Source: Streptomyces longispororuber (GTDB taxonomy: Bacteria; Actinomycetota; Actinomycetes; Streptomycetales; Streptomycetaceae). From it: 34,079 nucleotides of DNA. The position numbers and the translations under genes are program-made. The DNA is taken from positions 1 through 34,079 of the forward strand of contig NZ_JAMOLN010000109.1 of the NCBI RefSeq assembly GCF_024448165.1. Direction: 5' to 3'. Below are positions 7,710 through 15,975 of this stretch, one piece after another (positions within the stretch are counted from its first letter, which is position 1; every line of letters starts with the position of its first letter). Under the pieces are notes generated by a model that was not told where the DNA came from, did no database searches, and saw nothing but the letters and a program-made list of their open reading frames with translations.

Positions 7710-9044
7710 TCAGCTCTTCGCCAGAATCGAGTTCGCCTTGGACTCGGCGTCCGAGAGCAGCTTGTCGATGTCGGCGTTCTCCCGCGTCAGGACCGCGGAC
7801 ATGGCCACGTCGAGCACCGCGTAGAGCTCCTGGGCCTTCTCCGGTTCGAGCTTGAGGGCGACGCCCGTGGCGGACTCCACGTAGGGCTCGTAGTTCTCGA
7901 CCGGGAGCGCTGCGTTCTTCTTGCGGTCTTCTGCGAGGGTCTTGCCGGTCGCCGAGTCACCCATGTAGTCGTTGTTCGGGACGCCGACGGCCTCGCCGTT
8001 GGCCTTGCCGCGGGCGAAGTCGAAGCGGCCCTTGCCCGGGGTGTTGAACTCGAAGTCGATCCACTGCATGGCCGCCTTGGTCTGGGCGGCGCTCGCCTTC
8101 GGGTTGATCATGTACGCCTCGCCGCCGGTGAGCGACGCCTTGCCGTCGGGTATGCCGGTGATGCCGTAGTCCGCGGCCTTGCCCTGGAACTTCTGGACGA
8201 CGTCGGTGACGACGTCCGGGGCGCCGAGCATCATGCCCGTCTTGCCGGCCGCCATCTGCTGCATCAGCGTCTCCCAGCCGATGAGGACCTTGCTGCCCGT
8301 GCTCTTGTCCTCCCAGCGCATGTCGTGGAGGTTCTGCAGCACGGCCTTGCCCTCGGGGCTGTTGAAGGCGGCCTTGCCGTCGACGACCATCTCGCCGCCG
8401 CGGCTGAACACCGACTGCGCGAAGTGCCAGCCACCGACGTTGCCGCCGCCGTACTCGCCGTAGCCGACGTAGCCGGCACCGAGGCCCGCGATCTTCTTCG
8501 CCGCGGCGCGCACCTCGTCCCAGGTCTTCGGCGGGGCGTCGGGGTCGAGCCCGGCCTTGGTGAACAGGGCGCGGTTGTAGACGAGTCCGACGCTGTAGCT
8601 GACGTTGGGGACGCCGTACACCTTGCCGTCCTTGGTGACCATGTCCCGGACGTCCTGCTTGATGTCGCCGAAGTTCTTCACCAGACCGGTCTGACCGGTG
8701 ATGTCCTTGGCCTGCCTCTTGGCGATGACGTCGGCGTAGTTGGTGACCGGCACCATGAAGACGGTCTCCATCTGGCCGCCGGCCAGCTTCGCCGCGAAGG
8801 TCTTCGGGTCGAAGCACGGCTGCTGGTCGGTGCTCTTCACCTTGACGCCCGGGTGCGCCTTCTCGAACGCGGCGACGTCGTCGTCCCAGGCCTTGCGCGT
8901 CTTCGGCGCGGTCTTCGCCGGCTGACACGCCACGGTGATGCTGACGTCGCCACCGGCATCGGAGCTCTTCGAGTCTCCGCCGCAGGCGGTGGCGGTGAGT
9001 GCGAGTCCTGTCGTCAGAAGGATCGCGAGGTTACGGGGCTTCAT
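7710..9044 (-). CDS. Sugar ABC transporter substrate-binding lipoprotein
   Basis: This 444-aa extracellular solute-binding protein (family 1, CUT1 class) captures sugar outside the membrane for the two downstream permeases. Its signal peptide (MKPRNLAILLTTGLALTATA) ends in a lipobox with Cys21 (TATAC), followed by a Gly/Ser/Asp-rich tether, so it should be a lipoprotein. Typical family segments include AFEKAHPGVKVKS, GKVYGVPNVSYSVGLVYNRALF and GGEAYMINPKASA. The open frame extends upstream, but ATG 9044 is fixed by the signal peptide and by GAGGAG about 6 bases before it. It is the first gene of the operon. Transcription probably starts near 9087, under LacI control through the direct repeats at 9119-9147. 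Confidence 0.95.
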   Translation of the reverse strand: MKPRNLAILLTTGLALTATACGGDSKSSDAGGDVSITVACQPAKTAPKTRKAWDDDVAAFEKAHPGVKVKSTDQQPCFDPKTFAAKLAGGQMETVFMVPVTNYADVIAKRQAKDITGQTGLVKNFGDIKQDVRDMVTKDGKVYGVPNVSYSVGLVYNRALFTKAGLDPDAPPKTWDEVRAAAKKIAGLGAGYVGYGEYGGGNVGGWHFAQSVFSRGGEMVVDGKAAFNSPEGKAVLQNLHDMRWEDKSTGSKVLIGWETLMQQMAAGKTGMMLGAPDVVTDVVQKFQGKAADYGITGIPDGKASLTGGEAYMINPKASAAQTKAAMQWIDFEFNTPGKGRFDFARGKANGEAVGVPNNDYMGDSATGKTLAEDRKKNAALPVENYEPYVESATGVALKLEPEKAQELYAVLDVAMSAVLTRENADIDKLLSDAESKANSILAKS

Positions 9045-9092
9045 TACGGCTCCTCTAGGGGTGACGCCCAAGCACTGCCCTGGTGGTCCGTC

Positions 9093-9147
9093 ACGATAAG
9101 AGGAGCGCACAGATGCACGCAAGATTCGAATCCAACTTTGCAAGATT
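9093..9147 (-). promoter_or_regulatory. Promoter and LacI operators of the alpha-glucoside operon
   Basis: Two direct copies of GCAAGATT (9119-9126 and 9140-9147) are spaced exactly 21 bases apart, two helical turns; the second sits in TTGCAAGATT (9138-9147), also found before lacI. On the minus strand, TTGCGT (plus 9117-9122) and TATCGT (plus 9093-9098) are separated by 18 bases and could be -35 and -10 elements. One operator copy would then overlap the -35. This is the expected architecture for repression by the LacI protein at 2888-3898. Confidence 0.6.
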
Positions 9148-9244
9148 ACGACTGCGTCACGACGGGTCCGCGATGATGGGCGGACAACGGTCGGCTCGGG
9201 GCACACGGGCCCGGGTGAGGTGGGTGTGGCCGGTGCGGCTCTCG

Positions 9245-9274
9245 CGCGGGGCGCGGGCATGCCTGCGCCCCGCG
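9245..9274 (-). terminator. Hairpin terminator downstream of the tap-like gene
   Basis: Two 14-base arms (9245-9258 and 9261-9274) pair with one mismatch around a very short loop, with almost pure G-C pairing. It lies 98 bases past the tap-like stop codon and before the sugar-operon promoter on the same strand. There is no U-tract, as is usual for Streptomyces hairpin terminators. Confidence 0.6.
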
Positions 9275-9371
9275 TCCAACGTCGGCCGCGCGGCGGCGAC
9301 TTCGGGGAACGAGGCCCTCCGGATCGCCGTGCGCCGCGAGAAGGGCCGCGGCGGACACCGCGGCGGGTGAG

Positions 9372-11008
<1,637 letters not shown>

Positions 11009-11012
<4 letters not shown>

Positions 11013-11254
11013 GCCCCGGTGTCCTTCCGCTTGGCCCGCCGACGGTCGGCCAGGGCCGGGGTGACGGTCTCCTTGACGCGCTGCTCGCCCCACCCGGTGA
11101 TCTGCGCGGCCCGCCCGATCCGCCCGTGCACGGGCCGACCCGTGACCGGGTCCCGGGCCAGATAGGCACGCAACGCTTCGGCGACCCGGCCCTCGGCGGC
11201 CTTCAGCACGGCGACCGCATCGGCCAGTTCACGCTCGTCTTCCCCATCGGACAC
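11009..11254 (-). CDS. Small hypothetical protein upstream of the tap-like gene
   Basis: This 81-aa basic-ended protein begins with an acidic amphipathic helix (SDGEDERELADAVAVLKAAE) and then has a likely HTH-like part (RIGRAAQITGWGEQRVKETV), finishing in RRRAKRKDTGA. I do not recognise a named family; the middle segment looks like a small DNA-binding or sigma-like motif. Its stop overlaps the tap-like ATG (ATGA), so the pair is translationally coupled and probably works together. An upstream ATG at 11404 would lengthen it by 50 residues, but that extension has non-coding-like base use and crosses the arsR promoter. GTG 11254 is chosen because a -35/-10 pair places transcription start exactly on it (leaderless). 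Confidence 0.65.
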
Positions 11255-11260
11255 ATGCGC

Positions 11261-11289
11261 AGTATGCCCGATTCCGCGATGCGGATCAA
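11261..11289 (-). promoter_or_regulatory. Promoter of the small gene/tap-like unit (leaderless)
   Basis: On the minus strand TTGATC (plus 11284-11289) and CATACT (plus 11261-11266) are separated by 17 bases. The -10 ends 6 bases before the GTG at 11254. No Shine-Dalgarno is present, so the mRNA should begin at the start codon. Confidence 0.55.
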
Positions 11290-11384
11290 AGTACTGACCG
11301 TCTGCTTTTCGGCGACAGTCACGGGCGATGGTCACTGGCGGCCACAAGATCGTCAGGGTTCTCACGGAATCCCAGAGATATTCC

Positions 11385-11414
11385 TTGACACGAATATTCG
11401 TCATAACGAATACT
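11385..11414 (+). promoter_or_regulatory. arsR promoter with overlapping palindromic operator
   Basis: A consensus -35 TTGACA (11385-11390) and AATACT (11409-11414) are 18 bases apart. Between them lies the perfect 12-bp palindrome ACGAATATTCGT (11390-11401), whose half ACGAATA recurs at 11406-11412. Binding of the ArsR protein here would block polymerase directly. The predicted start of transcription, about 11421-11422, coincides with the second ATG of the gene. Confidence 0.6.
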
Positions 11415-11421
11415 CATGGAC

Positions 11422-12366
11422 ATGGACGCACTCCTCTCCGCATTGGCCGACCCGGTTCGCTGGCGGCTCGTGAGCCTGCTGGCCGACCAGCCCCGCTCGG
11501 TCGGTGTCCTCGCCCGGCTCGCCGAGGCGCGGCAGCCGCAGACGACCAAACACCTCCAGACGCTCGAGCGGGCCGGTGTCGTCACCTCGCAGCGGACGGG
11601 CCAGCGCCGGATCTACGCCTTGGAGTCCGCGCCCCTGCGCGAGTTGGCGACCGCACTCGGCCGGCTCGCGGAGGCGGCGGACCGGGACGGCGGACCGCGC
11701 GCGGCCTTCGACCGGTACGGTGCGGCGCTGCGAGCTGAGCGGCTGGCCGCGGCGGCGCCGGGGTGGGCGGACGGCCGCTCGTTCCGGTTCCGGCGGTCCC
11801 TCGCGGGCGACCCCGAGTCGGTGTGGCGCCACCTGACGGAAGCATCGCTGCTGGCGCGGTGGTGGACGCCGGACGATCTGCGGGTCTCCGAGCTCGTCTT
11901 CGAGGCCCGGCCGGGCGGGCGGATCGTCCAGGAGTACCGGGACGCCGAGGACGCCGGTGACGCCGACCTCGTGGCGGGGCGGGCGGAAGGGACGGTCGAG
12001 GAGGCGCTGCCCGGCGAGCGGCTCGCGTATCGGCTCTCCCCGCTGCTGCCCGACGGCGGCACGGCGTTCACCGCACACGTCGAGCTCGCGTTCCGGCCCT
12101 CCGGCCCCGGCACGGACCTCGATGTCCGCTACGAGGTCACCGACAGCACGGTCGACTCCGCGGACTTCATCGCGGGCATCGAGATCGGCTTCGGCCAGAG
12201 CCTCGACAAGCTCGTGGCGACCGTCGACGCGGCGCGACACCAGCCGGACCAGGCGCACGACGCGAGGGCCACCCACACGACGGACACAGACACCACAGAC
12301 ACCACGGACACGGGCACGACCGACACCACGACCGACACCACGACTGACACGAGGAGCATGAAATGA
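11422..12366 (+). CDS. ArsR-type regulator fused to SRPBCC (AHSA1-like) domain
   Basis: This 314-aa fusion has an N-terminal winged helix of the ArsR family (about residues 1-80; LLSALADPVRWRLVSLLADQ, QPQTTKHLQTLERAGVV). An SRPBCC/AHSA1 ligand-binding fold follows at about 105-275 (FRFRRSLAGDPESVWRHLTE, ARWWTPDDL, GGRIVQEYRD). No ArsR metal-binding cysteines are seen, so the effector is probably a hydrophobic ligand in the SRPBCC cavity. The final 30 residues are a Thr-Asp repeat of low complexity. ATG 11416 is possible, but there is no ribosome site and the promoter predicts a leaderless start at 11422. The stop overlaps the next gene's ATG (ATGA). This regulator type is often paired with a DHFR-like gene, as here. 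Confidence 0.9.
   Translation: MDALLSALADPVRWRLVSLLADQPRSVGVLARLAEARQPQTTKHLQTLERAGVVTSQRTGQRRIYALESAPLRELATALGRLAEAADRDGGPRAAFDRYGAALRAERLAAAAPGWADGRSFRFRRSLAGDPESVWRHLTEASLLARWWTPDDLRVSELVFEARPGGRIVQEYRDAEDAGDADLVAGRAEGTVEEALPGERLAYRLSPLLPDGGTAFTAHVELAFRPSGPGTDLDVRYEVTDSTVDSADFIAGIEIGFGQSLDKLVATVDAARHQPDQAHDARATHTTDTDTTDTTDTGTTDTTTDTTTDTRSMK
12274..12351 (+). repeat. Degenerate Thr-Asp codon repeat at the 3' end of arsR
   Basis: About 78 bases of alternating ACG/ACC and GAC codons encode a Thr-Asp-Thr-rich tail. The repeated blocks (for example ACCACGACCGACACC) are imperfect 6- to 15-base units. This looks like recent slippage expansion after the end of the SRPBCC domain. Confidence 0.85.
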
Positions 12367-12977
12367 CGCAGCAGTTCGCAGGCCGCAGGGTCGTCACCAA
12401 CATGAGCCTGTCCCTCGACGGTCACTACGCCGCGCCGGACAACCCCGTCGACATGAGCTGGGTGATGCCGTACGCCACGACCGACGTCGCCCGCGACCAC
12501 CTCACCGGGCTCTGGCAGTCGGCGACGACGGCGCTGCTGGGGCGGGTCAACGCCGAGGGGTTCCTCGGGTTCTGGCCCACCGTCATCGGGATGGAGGGAG
12601 CGGATCCCCGGGACGAGGGCTTCGCGAAGTGGCTCGTCGGCGCCGACAAGGTGGTCCTCTCCTCCACCCTCGACTCCACGCCCGGCAAGGCCCCCTGGGA
12701 CCGCACGACCGTCGTCGACCGGCCTGCCGTCGATGTCGTCACCGATCTCAGGAAGACCGGGGGCGGCGACATCCTGGTGCTGTCCAGCGCGAGCGTCATC
12801 AAGGCCCTGCTGGCGGCCGACCAGGTCGACCGGCTGGCCCTCACAGTGTTCCCGGTCTTCCTCGGCGGCGGGCCGCGCCTCTTCGACGACGGGCTGCCCA
12901 CGGGGCAGTGGGAGCTCGTCAGCCAGAGTGCGGGTGAGCACGGGACGCTGGCTCTCGTGTACGACCGGGTCCGCTGA
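12363..12977 (+). CDS. Dihydrofolate reductase family (RibD C-terminal fold) protein
   Basis: This 204-aa protein has the DHFR/RibD_C fold (PF01872), likely an NADPH-dependent reductase of unknown substrate. Family features seen are the opening strand VVTNMSLSLDGHYA, LLGRVNAEGFLGFWP (the GRxTYE-like motif), KVVLSSTL, GGGDILVLSSASVIKALLAA (cofactor-binding GG motif) and LTVFPVFLGGGPRLFD near the end. ATG 12363 overlaps the arsR stop, and GAGGAG lies about 8 bases upstream, so it is co-transcribed and coupled with the regulator. True folate reduction is unlikely, because such stand-alone proteins are usually uncharacterised. Autoregulation through the palindrome before arsR would control both genes. 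Confidence 0.9.
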   Translation: MTQQFAGRRVVTNMSLSLDGHYAAPDNPVDMSWVMPYATTDVARDHLTGLWQSATTALLGRVNAEGFLGFWPTVIGMEGADPRDEGFAKWLVGADKVVLSSTLDSTPGKAPWDRTTVVDRPAVDVVTDLRKTGGGDILVLSSASVIKALLAADQVDRLALTVFPVFLGGGPRLFDDGLPTGQWELVSQSAGEHGTLALVYDRVR

Positions 12978-13057
12978 GCAGCGCGGGCGCCACCGAACTC
13001 CCGGCACGACGCCAGGACTTCCACCGCCTCCCGGCGGAACCGACCGAAAGGACGAGC

Positions 13058-14032
13058 ATGACCACCTACCCCGTGATCGCGGAGGTGTGGCGCGGTGACT
13101 TCCTGGAGTCCGTGCACCACGGCTCGGTGGTGGCGCTCGGCGCCGACGGCCGCCGCGTGCTCGCCGCGGGCCCCGTCGACGAGCCGATGTTCCCGCGCTC
13201 CGCCAACAAGCCGCTGCAGAGCGTCGGCATGCTGCGCGCCGGCCTCGACCTCGACGGTGAACTCCTCGCGCTCGCCAGTGCCAGCCACTCCGGGGAGGGC
13301 TTCCACCTGGACGGGGTGCGCCGGATCCTCGCGGGCGCGGGCCTCACCGAGGATGCCCTGCAGTGCACGGCGGGGCTGCCGATCGGCGCCGAGGCGCACC
13401 CCGCGCATCTCGCCGCGGGGCTCGGGCCGACCCGCATCACCATGAACTGCTCGGGCAAGCACGCCGCGATGCTGGCCACGTGCGTCGCGGCCGGCTGGCC
13501 CGTCCGGGACTACCTCGATCCCGCCCACCCGCTGCAGCTCGCCCTGCGGGACGGGTTGGAGGAGCTTGCCGGGGAGAAGTCGTCGGCGGTGGGCGTCGAC
13601 GGGTGCGGGGCGCCGCTGTTCGCGCTCACCCTCGCCGGTCTCGCCCGGGCCTTCGCCACGCTCGCGACGGCCGCTGCGGGCAGCCACGAAGAGCGGGTGG
13701 TGTCCGCGATGAACGCCCACGCCGAGTACGTCGGCGGCACCGGCCGTGACGTCACCGCCTTCCTGAGAGCGCTGCCCGGGGCCGTCGCCAAGGACGGAGC
13801 GGAGGGCGTCTACGCACTGGGCCTGCCCGACGGTTCCGCCGTCGCCCTCAAGATCGCCGACGGTGGTGCGAGGCCCCGGGCCGTCGTCCTGACCGCGGCC
13901 CTGCGCCACCTCGGTGTCGACGTCGACACCGACCCGCTCCTGTCCGCGCTCACCGAGGCACCGGTCCTCGGGCACGGCCGACCGGTCGGGGCGATACGGC
14001 CGTCGGCGGCCCTCGACGGCAGACGCACCTGA
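13058..14032 (+). CDS. L-asparaginase, class 3 (Rhizobium etli ReAV type)
   Basis: This 324-aa protein matches the asparaginase II family PF06089, structurally related to serine beta-lactamases/glutaminases rather than to E. coli asparaginases. The signature residues are all visible: Ser48 and Lys51 in RSANKP (tandem Ser-Lys nucleophile), Cys131 and Lys134 in NCSGKHAAM, and Cys183 in VDGCGAP. In ReAV the equivalent Cys, Lys and Cys bind zinc near the active site. The reaction is hydrolysis of asparagine to aspartate and ammonia; no signal peptide is seen, so it acts in the cytoplasm. ATG 13058 has GAAAGGA 7 bases upstream. It stands 80 bases after the DHFR-like gene and may be transcribed with it; no functional link is evident. 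Confidence 0.9.
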   Translation: MTTYPVIAEVWRGDFLESVHHGSVVALGADGRRVLAAGPVDEPMFPRSANKPLQSVGMLRAGLDLDGELLALASASHSGEGFHLDGVRRILAGAGLTEDALQCTAGLPIGAEAHPAHLAAGLGPTRITMNCSGKHAAMLATCVAAGWPVRDYLDPAHPLQLALRDGLEELAGEKSSAVGVDGCGAPLFALTLAGLARAFATLATAAAGSHEERVVSAMNAHAEYVGGTGRDVTAFLRALPGAVAKDGAEGVYALGLPDGSAVALKIADGGARPRAVVLTAALRHLGVDVDTDPLLSALTEAPVLGHGRPVGAIRPSAALDGRRT

Positions 14033-14061
14033 CGGCCCGCGCGCCCAGTCGCCGGTACGTT

Positions 14062-14146
14062 CGCCAGGACCGGCCGTTCGGAACCTGAACTGGTCGCCAG
14101 GACCGGTCGCCTGGACTCGGCGCCTGGACTGGTCGCACCGACTACG
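14062..14146. repeat. 13-bp degenerate tandem repeats after the asparaginase gene
   Basis: Units of 13 bases follow each other at 14095-14107 (CGCCAGGACCGGT), 14108-14120, 14121-14133 and 14134-14146, with a further unit at 14062-14074. The core is CGCC(A/T)GGAC(C/T). Alternating CCAGG and CCTGG let neighbouring units pair into hairpins, which could help to end transcription of the asparaginase gene. Confidence 0.7.
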
Positions 14147-14184
14147 CCCGGCGCTCAGCAGGACGTCGTTCAAGATTCATCTTC

Positions 14185-14207
14185 CGCCTCGATTCTCCTC
14201 AGGCGGC
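14185..14207. promoter_or_regulatory. Inverted repeat upstream of the PHP hydrolase gene
   Basis: CCGCCT (14185-14190) and AGGCGG (14202-14207) form a 6-bp inverted repeat with an 11-base spacer, 41 bases before the ATG of the PHP gene. It could be an operator or a weak mRNA hairpin; there is no independent evidence. Confidence 0.3.
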
Positions 14208-14247
14208 CCACACATCCCACGTGGGGCCGACCATCACGAGGAGCCTC

Positions 14248-15975
14248 ATGGGACACGGACACGGACACGGGCACCACCACGATCACGACCACTCCCCTCA
14301 CCACGATCACGGCCACGACCACGGCGACCCGGCGGAGGCCCTCCCCGCCGCGTTCGACACCTCCGTACCCGACGAGGCCCTGAGCCCGGAACAGCAGTCG
14401 CGGCGCTCCCTGTTGCGCCGGGCGGGGCTGCTCGGGGCCGGTCTGGCCGCGAGCAGTGTGCTGGCCGGTGCGGCAACCGTGCCCGCGGCTGCCGACTCAC
14501 GGTCCGGCGGGCGGCGCGGCAAGGGCTTCCTCTGGCTGGCTGGCGACCACCACATCCACACCCAGTACAGCAGCGACGGCAAATACCGGGTCGGCGACCA
14601 GGTGCGGCAGGGCGCGCGGCACGGCATGGACTGGCTGGTCATCACGGACCACGGCAGCGGCACGCACGCCAAGATCGGCGTGGAGAAGGTCAACCCGGAC
14701 ATCCGGGCGGCACGCTCCGCGCACCGGGACACGCTGGTGTTCCAGGGTCTGGAGTGGAACATCCCGGCCGCCGAGCACGGCACCGTGTTCGTGCATCCGG
14801 GCGCCAACGAGGTCGATGTGCTGCGGCAGTTCGAGGCGGGTTACGACGGGGCCGTCAAGGCGGCGACCGGTTCGACGCCGGCGAACGAGGCGCTCGCCGT
14901 CGCCGGGCTCACCTTCCTGTCCGAGCAGGTGCGGCGGCGCAAGGTCAAGGACGCGCTGATGCTCGCCAACCACCCGGCGCGCAAGGGCATCGACTCGCCG
15001 CACGAGATCCGTGCCTGGCGCGATGCCACGTCCGGCGACCGTCGCATCGCGGTCGGCTTCGAGGGCGCTCCCGGCCACCAGGCGGGCGGCCTGCCCAAGC
15101 CGCTCGGCCCGGGCGGCGCGCGGGGCATCTACAACAACAGCCCGGGCGGCGACTCGTTCGCCGGCTACCCGCTGGAGAGTTACCGCACGTGGGGCGGGTT
15201 CGACTGGATGACGGCGACGGTCGGAGGGCTCTGGGACAGCCTGCTCGCCGAGGGCAAGCCGTGGTGGATCACCGCCAACTCCGACTCGCACCAGGTCTAC
15301 GGTGACACCGCGGCCCGCGGAGGCGGAGACTTCAACGCCAACGGCCGCTACGACGACCCGGTGTACGCCGGGCAGATCGACACCACGGAGAACGACTACT
15401 GGCCGGGCCAGTACAGCCGTACCCACGTGGGTGCCGAGGACTTCTCGTACGGCGCCGTGATGGACGGCATCCGCGCGGGCCGGGTCTGGGTGGACCACGG
15501 GCAGCTGATCAGCGGGCTGGACGTGCGGGTGTCCGGCGGCAGCCGGTGGGCCACGCTCGGCGGCGCGCTCCAGGTCAAGAGGGGCACGCGGGTCACGCTC
15601 TCCGTGGACGTGGCGCTCGCGGGCGGCCCCAACTGGGCGGGTTTCCAGCCCTCGTTGGCGCGGGTCGACGTCATTCAGGGCGACGTCACCGGTACGGCGA
15701 AGGACAAGGACACCTTCACCGCGCCGACCGCCAAGGTCGTGAAGTCGTACGAGGTGAACAGGTCGAGCGGCACCGCGACCCTCACCTACGACCTGGGCCG
15801 GGTCGACCGTCCCGTCTATCTGCGGCTGCGCGGCACCGACGGCAACCGGTCCGCCGTGGGGGCGATGGGGGCGGCCGTGGACCCGGCCGGTCCGGCCATC
15901 GACGTCGTCGGTGACGCGGACCCGTGGCGTGACCTGTGGTTCTACTCCAACCCGGTCTGGGTGCTGCCCTCGTGA
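14248..15975 (+). CDS. Tat-exported PHP-domain metallohydrolase (CehA/McbA type)
   Basis: This 575-aa protein is a PHP-fold hydrolase (phosphoesterase or esterase) with multiple metal ligands: DHHIHTQYSSDG (102-110), ITDHGS (132-137), GLEWN, NHPARKG and ANSDSHQ. Residues 1-27 hold 13 histidines. A twin-arginine signal follows, with SRRSLLR at 51-57 and a hydrophobic stretch LLGAGLAASSVLAGAA, so the folded, metal-loaded enzyme should be exported by Tat. The His-rich part precedes the RR motif and would stay on the signal-peptide side. A C-terminal beta-rich region (from about residue 415) is extra. GTG 14221 is possible, but ATG 14248 has GAGGAG upstream. The stop overlaps the next gene's GTG (GTGA), showing translational coupling. 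The substrate is unknown. Confidence 0.87.
   Translation: MGHGHGHGHHHDHDHSPHHDHGHDHGDPAEALPAAFDTSVPDEALSPEQQSRRSLLRRAGLLGAGLAASSVLAGAATVPAAADSRSGGRRGKGFLWLAGDHHIHTQYSSDGKYRVGDQVRQGARHGMDWLVITDHGSGTHAKIGVEKVNPDIRAARSAHRDTLVFQGLEWNIPAAEHGTVFVHPGANEVDVLRQFEAGYDGAVKAATGSTPANEALAVAGLTFLSEQVRRRKVKDALMLANHPARKGIDSPHEIRAWRDATSGDRRIAVGFEGAPGHQAGGLPKPLGPGGARGIYNNSPGGDSFAGYPLESYRTWGGFDWMTATVGGLWDSLLAEGKPWWITANSDSHQVYGDTAARGGGDFNANGRYDDPVYAGQIDTTENDYWPGQYSRTHVGAEDFSYGAVMDGIRAGRVWVDHGQLISGLDVRVSGGSRWATLGGALQVKRGTRVTLSVDVALAGGPNWAGFQPSLARVDVIQGDVTGTAKDKDTFTAPTAKVVKSYEVNRSSGTATLTYDLGRVDRPVYLRLRGTDGNRSAVGAMGAAVDPAGPAIDVVGDADPWRDLWFYSNPVWVLPS

Larger units (their letters stand above)
9045..9371. other. Intergenic region between tap-like gene and sugar operon
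   Basis: This 327-base stretch holds no convincing gene. It contains the promoter and operators of the binding-protein gene (9093-9147) and a strong hairpin likely to end transcription of the tap-like gene (9245-9274). A rightward reading frame at 9083-9370 is Arg-rich, lacks a ribosome site and runs through the promoter, so it was not called. Notably, the tpg partner gene that normally follows tap is absent here. Confidence 0.6.

Noticed and set aside
9083..9370. 95-codon plus-strand frame
   Set aside because: It runs through the sugar-operon promoter and the terminator hairpin, is Arg-rich and has no ribosome site.
14171..14178. TCAAGATT before the PHP gene as another LacI site
   Set aside because: It matches seven of eight bases of the LacI core, but is a single copy lacking the TTGCAAGATT context and has no functional link to sugars.
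14160..14247. PHO box before the PHP gene
   Set aside because: Only one GTTCA-like element is present; a PHO box needs two or more 11-base direct repeats.
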